From Cryptomeria japonica (Eukaryota > Streptophyta > Pinopsida > Cupressales > Cupressaceae), in contig NC_081406.1 in assembly GCF_030272615.1 (NCBI RefSeq), forward strand, positions 459,634,072 through 459,694,071: 60,000 nucleotides of DNA, given 5' to 3'. The translations under genes and the position numbers were made by a program. The notes beneath the pieces are model-generated. The model worked only from the letters and a program-made list of their open reading frames with translations. It was not told the origin of the DNA and did not search any database. Of this stretch, positions 33,364-46,326 are shown one piece after another (the stretch's first letter is position 1; each line of letters begins with the position of its first letter).

Positions 33364-35678
33364 GATAGAATTAAGGTTGACAAAAAATATTAAGAAGGTT
33401 TGAAGAACATTATCAAATGGTTTTCTAAGATTTGCAAATTTCCTATTCCCTTAATGTTTGAATGATAAAATTTGATGTTGTAGACATTTGATTGGAACTA
33501 TATTTATATTCTTTGTTGTCATTTCCTTTTTTAAAATATATTATTGTTGACATTTTGAAGGGTTCGAGGAACTAGGTGAGGCCCCACAATTCCAATCATT
33601 AGATTCAAAGAGTTAAAGTTCAATTATTTTTACATGAACACACAAATTATACCACATGAATATTTGAAGCTAATTTCATAGTTATTAGTAGACTCACTAT
33701 GTCTCTAGGATCATTTAGTTAAATTAGTTAGTTGTTTATAAGCCCATATTGATACATAAGTGTTGTATGAGAGTGGGGGCTAACTTGCCAATATAACAGA
33801 TATAAATAGGAGCTAAAGATTAGAATTATTCAAGGGCATAGTCCTTAGAGTTCATGGAAATATTTTAGGTAATATTTTTTGTTGAAGAAGAAGTTGAGGC
33901 ATGAATCTCAAAAATCATGGCAAATGCATAACACAAATGAGAAAAAAAGTGAAGCACCCATTAAAACTGAGTATGAATGCCACTTATCCCAAACTAATTA
34001 GAGGATGTGGAAAAGCCAGAGTATTTCCAACTATAACTAATCCCCTTCCCTTATGATCCGATTTTGATGGGTGTCAATACGCTCAATATCGCTGCTTCAA
34101 ATACCTTGCAACCAATTTCTTGTATTATGCCATCATATGCATTCACCGGACTTTTAAGTGGAAAAAGTTTGGATTTGAAATTAACATGAATTGAACAGGA
34201 ATGGTTGTTGCCCATAGTTACCACAAATAAATAGTGTGTGATGTTTAAGACATGCCTCCAATGCCTTCAATCACTTTTGCTAATTTTAACCAAAAGAAAT
34301 TGGCAGGGGTAAAATTCCTCCCTTCATAGGGCATTATATTTTGAAGACAATGGATTGTAATGGTGGAGGTGAAGGGTGGTGCAACTACTGTTAATATTAT
34401 TGTCAATCCTTTGAGAAACTAGGGCCTCAAAATGTCTGTTCAAGTCATTGATATGTTTTGGAAACCTTTTACGTTCCACTCTCTTAACCTTACACTACCA
34501 AAAACATACTTAAATTAATTGAATTAAACATTATGTGTACAGTGATTTTGATAACATTCAAATGTTCATCATCAAGCACTATATATCTCACAGGGCGTAT
34601 GTAGAACATTCTTAACATTGGAGTTGTTAAAAGTAAGTGAATCACTTAGATTTATTATATATTGAAAATTTTAATATTTATAATTTATGTTTCATTTTAC
34701 TGATTTTTAAAAAAAATTACTTTTATGTTTTCTTATTTCAGAATTTAAGAATCTTTATTTTTTAGTTTATTAATTTTGATTTCCATTGAATAGGCTGCCA
34801 AGGCTTATTTTTCCTCCAACATAATGACCGTCAAATGATTTATGAAGGTTGAAGAGACATTATTTAAAATGGTTATAGCTAAAATAGGTCCATATCGAGA
34901 TAATCTATCACTACAAGTAGATGATACTCAGTGCCCAAATATTTCCTTAGTTTCACCTAACTCATATTGAGTTTGATTTGTTAAGAAGACATGGATTGGC
35001 CTTGTTTGCTAGATATATTTGGTTGCACCAACTCAATGATTGAGAAAAAAGCCATCAAAAGTGCAAAATAGAAGAATCTTGAAGACGTCAACCAAGGGTA
35101 CAAGATAGTACTTCATAGACCCTATTGACTTGACATGTGGGATATAATGGGACTTGAATTGATGGATTTTGTACACTTCAATGACTATTGTATTGATGTG
35201 CTCCATAACAAGTTCAAGGTTGACGCTCATTTGTGGTGGCACTTCCATGTCCAAACAGTCAACACCTATAAGCTTTTGAGATCAAAATTTTATTGCAAGT
35301 TCATTCTATGATATTTTTGTTTACAACTTGAGAATTTAAAATTCTGAATTTACAACTCCAATTCTCTAATTTAGTTTTAATAAATAGCTAGTTCATTTGC
35401 ATCAAAGAAGAATTGGAGCACATGCTCATTAAACCACTTAGTAAAGTGTAATAGAGTGTACTTACAAATGGTAAAGGACTTAGTGTATCTGCATTCCAAC
35501 TTGTGTCTATTGTCACACAAAGTAACTAAAAGGAAGGGGACAAAGAAGTGGGATATTGAGGCAAGGCATATCACCTTGGATGCTACCTTTTAACACCTTG
35601 TTGCATTTATCATCTAGTGAGCATAAGAGTGATGCTATTAGTGCAAGTGCTAGCACCAATCATTGTGGTTATTCTAAT
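33364..35678. other. Unassigned AT-rich region
   Basis: No feature is supported apart from an open stretch at about 35033-35260. That stretch can be read on either strand (plus: 'ELMDFVHFNDYCIDVLHNKF'; minus: 'VPPQMSVNLELVMEHI') and matches nothing I recognise. The rest looks like old, decayed DNA. Confidence 0.4.
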
Positions 35679-38108
35679 TGTAGGTGCTAAAAATCGATAT
35701 CACCTGCAATTCTCCATTTTTAACCTAATCACACGTATAATCTTCATTATTTGCATAAATCTATCCTATTGCCCCCTTTACATTTCCTATCCAAATAATT
35801 TCATTTCCTTCCCATTTTAGGTTTGCGGTTTCATTTTACCCTTAAATTCAACCCCCTTGCATTAGATCTTTCCCTTGTCACTTTTGCAATGTCATTTTGC
35901 CTAATTTTGTCCCAATTAGGGGTTTTTGCTCCTCATTCGGCTAGTGCTAACTTTAAGAAACCCCCTCTCAAAAAAATGTATAACATCCTGACGAATATTT
36001 AATTTTATTTCTAGAAAATAATATTTTTATTGGCGAATCTTTTCTGTTTTTAAAGAAAATAATTAATTTTACTCACAATTTTTTTTTATATCAAATTTTA
36101 TTAGTTATTAGTAGAAAATATTGGTGAATCTTATAAAATAATAAGAGTATGCATTGATTAATATTGCAAATCTTTTCATTTAAAAAATTATTTTTTTATA
36201 GAAAAGTAAAGGCCTAAAGGTGGAAATCATTAATGAGTTTAAGGGGTAGACTCTACTTTATTTAGTTTCTACCATTAATTTAAAATAATGTAATAGCCCT
36301 CTTTGCATTTCATGAGATAAAATGTACCAACAATTTGTAATACTCATGGGGCAAAAAATTCTTTTTAGACCATTGATTTTCATTGAGGTCAACATTTCAA
36401 AAATAATTTCAATACCAACAAGCATTACAACTTGTAAGTACAATTTACCTCATGGAATACAATGAAGGTCATTATATTATATTTTAAATGAATTGTGGCA
36501 ACTAAATATTGTTGATATAATCCTAAAGTAACTAATAATTATGATATATTATTGGCCAATTAATTTAGATTTCTACAACAAATTATAAAATATTGGCGAA
36601 TCTTTGAGTTAAATTTTATTTTCTTTGGCGATTTAAATAATGCTGAAATTAAAATTTGTAAAAATGGGGTGATTCGGATTTCCTTAAAAGTAAAACTTAT
36701 TAGCCAAATTTTGATTTCCAAATTAAAAAAAATAGCCAATTAGCTAATATTAGCCACTAAAAAAATCATTCCTGATTCGGTCCTCCCATTTTGCCTTTTC
36801 CATTTCATGTCCAAAGCCTTCCATTTCCTTCCCATTTCAAGTTTGACATTTCATTTATCCTGAACTTGTCCCCTTTGCATCAAATCATTACGCTCTCGAT
36901 CTAGTGATGTTAATTTTTGACCTATATTACCTCTCGCTTTCCATTTTCAGTCATGTTGCCTTCATTTCTTCCCTATTATTGTTTTGAGGTTCCATTTTGA
37001 CCTCTTCTTTAACCCCATAGTGTCACATTCATTCCTTCTTTGTCTGATGACCCGCTTTGACCCAATTTACCTATTATTGCTTGGTTTTATCCAGTATGAC
37101 CTAATTTTCCAATCTTTGCTCAAGCTTTCCATTTTTTGTCTGAAACTTCCCAATTCTTTCCAAATTCACCTATTTTGACCAAAATTGACTTAATTTTACC
37201 TAATTAAGGTCTTTGAGCATCAGGTTGACTAATTGCCCTTTTAGGTTTAATTAATTCTTTAATTAATTAAGCCTCTTCTTACTAATTCTTGTTCTTTAAA
37301 TCTTTCATCATTTAATCAAACATCTCCCTTTTTAATAATAACTAAATAATATTAAATAATTTAATTAATTTTGATTCATCGCCTTTATTAAATGATTTTA
37401 ATTATTTAATTAAAAAATTTCATTTCTAATGCCTTATAGTTGAATAATTTATTTCAATTATTCAATTAGCTAAGTATGTCATCAAAATTAAATAAATGTC
37501 TTTATTTATTTAATTTTCCAATTATATTCTCATACGAGGATAATATCTTCTTTTTAATAATTACTTGCAGAATATCCTCCTAATTTTTTAAAATGGTGAT
37601 ATCATCTTGGATATTTATGAGATTTCTCTTTGATTTTTGAAAATTGTGTTTTTTGGAAATATGTCATTATATCATCTTTTTTTTTTTTTCAAAAATGAGG
37701 TATATGTTGGGACTTCAAAATATTGGTCAAATTTTGAAGACCCAGGTTCAAAATTTTGTTAAATGCATTCATAATTGCCTTGTAGAATAGGCCTGAGTAG
37801 CTCAGTTTGTGAGCTCATATTTTTGCACCAGTGAAATGTCACGTAAAATCCTCTTGAGAGATTGTTATACACCTTGAAAAGATGCCATTATTCCATTTTC
37901 ATCTTTCCTGGACCAGATTTGATGTGTTTGTGAAGTCTCCTTTGAAGGTCCTGAGGTTAGGGTTGTTGTTTGCACATTTTGCACATTTATGAGTAACTCA
38001 CTTTGAGCAGTTGTATATTCGTGTCAAAATATCGCCATGCCAGATTAAGATTTTCTTGTGATTGTGTACTATTTATTGAAGCCCCATGATCTATTTGACA
38101 GGATTTCC
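35679..38108. repeat. X1: part of a large LTR-like repeat, cut by M
   Basis: The portion 36913-38108 is a direct repeat of 52087-53283. It ends at GGATTTCC, where the 3' LTR of M begins. The wider repeat probably runs from about 35679 and contains degenerate modules of 'CATTTCCTTCCCATTT' (35800, 36820). LTR identity is inferred from the TGTCAGG-type end at 54060. The left limit is uncertain. Confidence 0.5.
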
Positions 38109-39218
38109 TGAAGAGGGGAAAACAGATTTGAAGGTTAAATGATCAAAACATAATGAAATAAACATGCAGAATGCTAAAATATCATTAAAAGACCATTTCA
38201 CCTTGCTATTTTACCTTCTCCTTTTGATTGAGCTTGATGAAGTGAAGGTACCCCTTGATAATGCTCCACTTGATGTGCTGCTTTGATTGCTGGATGTGGA
38301 TGGCCCTCCAATGTTGTGCACAAATGGAATGGACTTGAAAAATGATAAGGATGAGATGATCAAGTTGCCAAGATGATTTTCTGGGCTCAAAAGGGTAGCA
38401 TAAACTTACTGGATTTCAAGATGTTTTGAATGAAGGGATGGCGCCCTATTTTATAGGAAGAGGAGAGGAAAATGAATGGATAGGATGAATTCGAGATGAA
38501 GGGCTAAGATTTGCTTGTGAGCTCACACAAGGTCCAAGAGAGGGTGTGGAGACCAAGAAATATGCCTTAAAGCCATTTTGTATCTCCACACTCCACAAGA
38601 TGCATTGGAGGAATTAAAAATTCTCCAAAAAAGGATATCATGGGGATTGGAGGAATAAAAAGGAATTAAAAATTCCTTGGGAGAGGGGATGCCTAGAGGA
38701 ATATGTGATTTCAAAAATCTTACATTCACCTAGGAAAAGAGCATTTAAAGCTAGTGGCTGGATGAAAAGGACAAAGAGTTGACTTTGTGACTAATCATGA
38801 TGATTAACCATTAACGACTCATTAGGAGGGGGATTAGAGGAAATGTTAGGTGGGATTAATATTTGTAGGAGAATTTGACTAGGAGAGAGAATGAGTGGAG
38901 GGAATAAAAAATTAGAAGAATAATGTTAAGTGAGTTTAAGGAGTTTCTAGAAGAATGAATTAAGAAGATGATTTGTAGGAATCATGCAGGTTAACTAATT
39001 AATTGAAATTTATTAGCTAAGAGGAAGATTTGTGAGGATTTGATTTTTTTAGAAGAATAAAGAAAGGGATTGATTTATTAAATAAATAAATTGTTTGCTA
39101 TAGTGACAATATTAATTATATTTAATTAATATTGAGAGGAATTTGAATTAACATAATTAATTATTTAATTATGCGAGGAATTAAAAATAATTAACATAAT
39201 TTTTTTTAAGTGTCTACA
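38109..39218 (-). repeat. M 3' LTR
   Basis: The minus strand starts TGTAGACACTTAAAAAAA and ends CCCCTCTTCA. A close copy is the solo LTR 49295-50420. TATA box TATAAAAT on the minus strand is at 38448-38455. Confidence 0.85.
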
Positions 39219-39233
39219 TTTTGCCCCTCTTTG
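39219..39233 (-). other. M polypurine tract
   Basis: The minus strand reads AAAGAGGGGCAAAA directly before TGTAGACA, matching the T1 tract. Confidence 0.85.
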
Positions 39234-39439
39234 AAGTGAGGTGTGATGACACATTGATTCAAATAATAATCTTGTTTTGATGTTGATATTGGTTTGATAG
39301 GATGCCCCAGCTCTTGATTGATAGATTATGGTATGGTGATGCCCCCTCGGGAGATCAATTGAGGTATTTGATCTTTGGCATTTTTGCAAAATTGATATCC
39401 CAATAGATTTGATTTGATTCGATTGATAAGATCTAGATT

Positions 39440-40316
39440 TAGTTTGGTTTCAAGAAGAATTCATCCTGTATAAGACAAAGATGATCAAAGTGTCTGGTTT
39501 CAGGAAGGATTCATGCTGTATAAGACATGACTGATCACAATATCTGGTTTTAAGAAGGATTCATCTTGTATAAGACATGATCAGAGTGTCTGGTTTTAGG
39601 AAGGATACATCTTGTATAAGACATGACTGATCACAACGTCTGGTTTCAGGAAGGATTCATCCTATATAAGACATGATCAGATCACAATGTCTGGTTTCAG
39701 GAAGGGTTCATCCTGTATAAGACATGATCGATCACAATGTCTGGTTTCAGGAAGGATTCATCCTGTATAAGACATGATTAGATCACAACATCTGTTTTCA
39801 AGAAGGATTCATCCTGTATAAGACATGATTGATCACAACATCTGGTTTCAGGAAGGATTCATCCTATATAAAACATGATCGGAGTGTCTGGTTTCAGGAA
39901 GGCTACATCCTTTATAAGACATGATTGATCACAACGTCTGGTTTCAGGAAGGATTCATCCTGTATAAGACATGATTAGATCACAACATCTAGTTTCAGGA
40001 AGGATTCATCCTATATAAGACATGATTGATCACAACGTCTAGTTTCAAGAAGGATTCATCTTGTATAAGACATGATTGAAGTGACTGGTTTCAGGAAGGC
40101 TACATCTTGTATAAGACATGACTAATCACAACGTCTGGTTTCAGGAAGGATTCATCCTGTATAAGACATGATCAGATCACAACGTCTAGTTTCAGGAAGG
40201 ACTCATCCTATATAAGACATGATCAAATCACAACATCTGGTTTCAGGAAGGATTCATCCTGTATAAGACATGATCAGAGCGTCTGGTTTCAGGAAGGATA
40301 CATCCTATATAAGACA
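39440..40316. repeat. Minisatellite, 46-52 bp units, about 18 copies
   Basis: The unit is 'TCTGGTTTCAGGAAGGATTCATCCTGTATAAGACATGA' plus a variable spacer such as TCAGATCACAACG. Each unit holds AGGAT-TC-ATCCT, a short inverted repeat. Unit length alternates because the spacer varies. It lies between integrase and the purine tract of M. Copy number was counted by eye. Confidence 0.9.
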
Positions 40317-41383
40317 TGAATCAGAATCAGAATTGATTATGTGAGGAAAAAAAAACATAGAGGAAGAAAAATTAGGGTGGAAGGGATAAATGAGGAAGAT
40401 ATATGAAGTAGTCGTGAGGTATTTGGAAAGAAGAATAAGAGATGTGAGACCGCAGAGGAAAATGGGGGCAATTGAGAACTCTATGGGATTATTGAGTTTA
40501 GGATTTGATGGAATGATGGTGAGCTTTTGTGAACAACAAATGTGGAGAGCCAACCTAGTTTGATGTTGCCCTGAGTGAATTGCACCATTGATTATAGAAA
40601 TCAGGATGCCATGAGAAACACAAGGCGTGGAATGACTCTGTAGACAAATGGGAATTTCTTGCACACAACAATGCAAGTGTTAAGAAACACTAATACAAAA
40701 TTGTGGGTTCGTGAAAGGAAACGCTCAAACACATCGATACCTCTTATACACGAGAAGGTAAGTCTTGATAAACACTAGTACCAGGCCGCCGATTTATACA
40801 AGATGGATCCAAAACATACCATACTATGAAATATGCCCCAGTATGCACCTATCATAACATACCTAGATATGGAAGAACCCAGGCAGTCATAAATAGTGGT
40901 AGTTGTAGGCCGAAAGATGCAAGCCTATATGAAAAGATCTAACAAAATCTAACAAGTCTCTTCCTTGCAACCACATGATACCTCTTGCTAGGAGTAGAAC
41001 TAGGATGGACTTGGGATTGTTTCTCAAGACTTCTTGAAGCTTACACACAGAGGCATAAAATCTCAATTTCAATGGGACATTCCTTGTTCATGACTCGGGT
41101 GAAGACTCATAATCATACACATCTTTTATTGGGAGGTGGAAAAGAAGGAATGTTACGCATGGGTGGGCTAGATGGGAGATGATTTGTAGTATCGACATGA
41201 TAGACAGTGGATCCGGTTATTTACCTTGGCATCTGCACAGAGGTTTTCACCAAGGTACTTGTCCATAGCACCACTAAGTGGTTTTCACTAATGGACGAAT
41301 TGTTTTTCTTTCTTTTTCTGATTAAAAAAAAAAAAAAAATTCTTGATTTTTTTTTTTTTTGATCATTTAAGACTTTCTGAGAA
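40317..41383. other. M region after pol, no gene seen
   Basis: No coding signal on either strand. A run of 16 A (41324-41339) is followed closely by 14 T (41347-41360). Confidence 0.5.
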
Positions 41384-44300
41384 CTAAGCATAAAATCTTT
41401 TGAGGTGCATGATATTCATTGGATCATCCAAAGGATCACCTTCAGCAGTAGCCAACTGATAATCTCTTGATCCATATTTCACTGTGATTACATATGGTCC
41501 AAGCCAATTAGGCTCGAACTTGCCTCTCTTTTCTCTTTCTTGTAGATTTTTCTAATTTTCCATGAGGACAAGATCACCAACTTGGAATTCTCCGGTTCTT
41601 AATTTTTTTTGATAACTCATGCACAGATGATTTTGATATACTCGGAGATGATTCAAGGCTTTGAGGTGCCTTTCATCTAACAATTTTAGCTCTTGTAAGC
41701 GGGCAATTCTATATTCTTCCTCTAGTAGGATGTTTTGCACCGATACCCTTAGAGATGGGCTCTCGATCTCAAGGGGAAGGATGGCTTTGGAACCAAATAC
41801 TAGGGAATAAGGAGTGACAACTGTGTGGATGTGGATGGAGGTGCGGTAGGCCCACAATGCAAGATGGATTTGGAGGTGCCAATCACGACCCGCTTCATTG
41901 ACTATCTTTTTGAGGATTTTTATTAGGGTTTTATTAGAAGCCTCAGCTTGGCCATTGCCTTGGGGGTAATATGGAGTGGAGAAGCGGTGTTGGATGTTGA
42001 ATTTTTGGTAGAGTTCTTTGACATCCTAGTTTTTAAATTGTTTACCATTATCTGTGATGATAACTTTTGGGATGCCATATCGACAGATTAGGTAGTTCAG
42101 GATGAATTTGGATATTTACTTGCCGGTGGTGAAAGTAAGAGGGATAGCCTCTACCCACTTAAGTATTCAGTGGTGGTGATAATGAATTTATGTCCATTGG
42201 AAGATGAAGGGTGGATTTTCCCAATGAGATCGAGCCCCCATTGCGAGAAGGGCCATGGTGTAATGAATGGCTGCAATTCTTGTGACGCTGCATGAATCTT
42301 GTCACCATGCTACTGGCAAGGGATGCATTTCTTCACATAATTGTATGCATCTTCTTCCATTTTAGGCCAATAGTATCCTATTTTGAAAAAAAATTTAGCC
42401 AACGTGAGTCCACTTGAGTGTACCCCATAGATACCCTCATGTAATTCATGTAATGCCCATTCTGCTTCTTGTTTATCTAAACACCTTAGGAGGGAACCAT
42501 CAAAATGCCTTCTGAACAAGGTGTCTGCAAGGATGGTGTAACGGGCACATCGGCAGATGAAGGTTTGCTGTTGGGTTTTGGTGAGGTGTGGGGGAATGGT
42601 GTTGTCTTTGAGGAAAGTGAAGGTTTCTTGGTACCAAGGGGACTCGGGACCAACAAGAACACACACCATTTTAGACTCTGGTAGGTCATATGTTGGTATA
42701 AACAATTGCTTGACCAAGAACTCACACTTCTGACTGTGTGTTGGCATTTGAAGGAGGGAGCCAATGGTGGCCATTGCATCTGCAGCCCTATTGTTTGTTC
42801 ATGGTATTTAATCAAATTTTAATGCCATGAAATATTGCTTAAGATCTTCAACCATGGTACGGTAGGGAAGGAGTTTATCATCTTTTGTCTGGTATTCATC
42901 AATGACTTATTTTATGATGAGTTGGGAATCACCATAGACTTGTAATTCCTTTATTTTCTAGTGGATAGCCAAGCGTAAACCTGTGATGAGGGCTTCGTAT
43001 TCTGCTATGTTATTGGTACATGCAAAGGCTATCTTGTATGATTTGGGGATGCCATCTCCTTGAGGTGTGACAAATAATATTCTTGCCCCCGATCCATTTT
43101 GAGTGTAGGAGCCATCAAAATACAAGTTCCATGTGGAGGATGTGGTAACAGTCATAATGAACTCATCTGGTAATTCTGTGAGAAGAGGATGGTTGCCTGG
43201 AAGTGGAGCTTTAGCCAACTGATCTACAATGACTTGTCCGTTGATTGCTTTTTTGTCCACATATTCAATGTCAAACTCACTTAAGAGCATGACCCATTTG
43301 GTGGTTCTGCCAGTGAGAGCAGCTTTGGACAAGAGATATTTAAGTGGATCAATTTTAGCAATTAATTTTGTCTTATTATTTTGCATATAGTGTCATAGTT
43401 TCTGTGTGTTGAACACTAATGCCAAACATGCTCTTTCAATAGGGGTGTAATTGAGTTCATATCCTACCAACATCCGACTGATGTAGTAAATGGCGTGTTC
43501 CTTCCCTTGATCATCTATTTGCGCCAATAATTCCCCCAATGCCACTACAGTAGCACATATATACAAAATAAGGGGTTTCCCAGGAGTAGGAGGCATCAAT
43601 ACGGGAGGTGATGCTAGATATTCTTTTAATTTTTCAAAGGCCTTTTGACATAGGCAATCCCATTTAAATTTTGTGTCTTTACGCAATAGGTGTGCAAATG
43701 GATGGCACTTGTCTGCTAGCTGTGAAATGAAATGCCTGACAGACTGGAGTTTTCCCTGGAGACTGTGTAGTTGTCTAAGAGTTTTTGGCGGAGACATTTC
43801 CATAATAGCTTTTACCTTTGTGGGATCAACCAAGATGCCTCTAAGGGAAACAATGAATCCCAGTAGTTTTCCCAATGTGATGCCAAACACACACTTTTTT
43901 GGATTCAGTCGTAGTTTGTATTTTTTCAATCTTTTGAAGATCTATTTTAGAATGGGGATGTGTTCTTGTCTTGTCTTGGATTTTCCTAGCAGATCATCCA
44001 CGTAGTCCTCCATAATTTTGTGCAAGAGGTCATGAAATATTGTTGTCATTGCCCGTTGATACATAGCTCCAGCATTTTTAAGGCCAAAAGGTATGACTCG
44101 GTAACAGAAGGTACCCCATGGTGTTGTGAATGTAGTTTTATGCTGATCCTCATCTGCTATCCTGATTTGGTTGTATCCAAAAAATGCATCCATTAGCGAT
44201 AACATTTCATGTCCTGTTGTAAGGTCCACAATCATGTCTATATTGGGGAGTGGGAAATCATCTTTAGGACTAGCTATATTTAGATCTCAGAAATATGTGC

Positions 44301-46326
44301 AGATGCGGATGCCCCCAGCAGGTTTGCCGATAGGTACAATGTTGGAGACCCATTCAGCATAATCTATTGGTTTGATAAATTCTGCGTCTAACAACTTTTG
44401 GATTTTTGCCTTGACGAGGAGTGCAATATGTGGGTGCATTTCGCGCAATTTTTGTTTTACAGGTTTTGCATCTAGGCGGACAGCGAGATTGTGAACCACC
44501 AAGGCGGGGTCCAACCCTAGCATATCAGAATAGGACCATGCAAAATTGATTTTTACCTCTATCAGGAAGTTGATGAAGTCTTGTTTCTTGATTTCTGTGA
44601 GGGATTTGGCAATGAGCACATTTTTCGGAAAGACCTCGGTGCCCATGTTGATGTTGTCTGTTTCTTCTATCAACAAATTTGACTTGTCCTATGGAAGGTA
44701 ACCAATGGTAGGGAGGTCAAATCCCTCATCATCAAGTGCCTTTTCCAGGTTTTCACTTTCAGATACGACCTTTGTTTTTATTTCTTGTTCATCCAAAGGT
44801 GCCTCAGGGAGGTTTTCACCTAGGGAATCATATCTTTTTCTTTTATTATCATTTTTGTGGCTAAGGGCATTGACCTGACTACCAAAGTATCCCTTTTCGT
44901 GTAGTTGAATACCCTCGATTCTGCTACAATCTTCCATATTTTCCCCTGTTAGGAGAGCAATGAGAGCATTATCGTCAGTGCAGATATCTAAAGTGGGTTT
45001 GTCTCATTGGCCCCAATCAATGAGTTCAGGATGGACAAGATGTAGCTCATGTGAAGTGGGAGGGGTTACGTGGGTGATGTTATTGATGTAAGCATCCAAG
45101 AAGATATCTTTCTCATATTCATAAGGCATTTCGTGGAATTCCTCTTCGTTAGTGCTTTCGATATCCGAAGGACTAGAAGGGGCACTAGCAATAGTAATCT
45201 TAGGCATCGAGGTGTACCCCAAGCCTCTATTGTATCTGTAGGAGATAGGATTTATGGGTGTTTTTCTTCCTTTCTCCTCTGGTCCCAGGTCGTGTCCTTT
45301 GTAACCCATGTTTTCAACTATGGTAGATGCTTTTGGGTACATTTCTTTGGATATTCTTGTTGGATCTTCATCTTCTTCTTGGTACAGCCATGAAGAGATA
45401 TCTGCTTCGAGGCTCTCATTATCAAGTGGGCCCCATTGCTGGAAGGTAGTGTTTTGGCATTGCATGACTGGTTTTGGGTCCTTTTTTATCTCTTTTGGTT
45501 TGCCAAATGACTTAGGAGAGAGAGGGAGGTTGCCTATTAATAAGACATCCTCCAATTTGTATTCTCCACAGCCATTGTCCAAGATCTTGATTTGATTATT
45601 TGGTTGGGATGATGTGGAGGCAATATTTGATGTGTTAGATGGAGGTGTTGGTGAGGGTCTATTTAGTGGGAAATGATACGGATGCTTCCCCTCTAATAGT
45701 TTGCAATATTGAAAAGGTTGGGGATCACCTCTAATAGTGATCACTCTTCCATTATAGGGGAATTTGATGCATTGGTGATAGGTGGAGGGTACGACCTACA
45801 AGGAATGAATCCATGGCCTACCAAGGAGAATGTTGTAGGGGAGATCAAGATCTAGTACTTGGCAAGGGGTTTCAATTGTAATGGGGCCCACTTGAAGAGG
45901 TAAGGTGATCATGCCCTTTGAAATTCTTTCTGCATCATCATATGCCTTTATTGTGATCCTTCCTGATGTGTCTATCAGATCCTTAGAAAGTCCCAATTTT
46001 TTTATTAATTTGTATGTACAAATATTAAGCCCGGATCCACCATCTATCAGGATACGTTTGACCTTGTGCTTGTGGATGAGAGCTTCGATGTGCAAAGGTT
46101 TGTTATGGTCTTCATCTGCGGGAGCATCTTTGGACTTAAATACAATGTGTTGCTGGGCAACAAGGTTTCCAATGAGGGCTTGGAAATTGGGTGGCGTTGA
46201 TGTTATCTGGAATGTGTGATTGGAGAAGGGCTTGTTCCAAAATTTCTTTATGGACCAGGGAGGTCTTGAGAAGTTCCAAAAGGGAGATCTGTGTGGGTGT
46301 CTTCCCAAGTTGAGCAAGGAGGTCAT
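41384..46326 (-). pseudogene. M protease-reverse transcriptase-dual RNase H-integrase
   Basis: Protease near 46090-45800: 'ILIDGGSGLNICTYKLIKKL', 'LDLDLPYNILLGRPWIHSL'. Reverse transcriptase about 44500-43900: 'FGYNQIRIADEDQHKTTF', catalytic 'EDYVDDLLGK'. First RNase H about 43600-43390, with the usual catalytic TDAS region degenerated to 'ICATVVALGE'. Second, archaeal-type RNase H about 43120-42900: 'WNLYFDGSYTQNGSGARILF', 'NNIAEYEALITGL', 'VYGDSQLIIK'. Integrase finger about 42400-42310 with 'CIPCQ', core 'QWGLDLIGK', C-terminus 'LGPYVITVKY'. Stops include TAG 45796, 44689, 43942, 42958 and 42310, and TGA 45004, 44287 and 43393. Frameshifts lie near 46200 and between 42300 and 41860. Frame ends TAG 41384. 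Confidence 0.88.

Noticed and set aside
35935-36785. Possible small insertion bounded by ATTCGG in X1
   Set aside because: The six-base flank match may be chance. Terminal inverted repeats are not convincing and no coding content is present.
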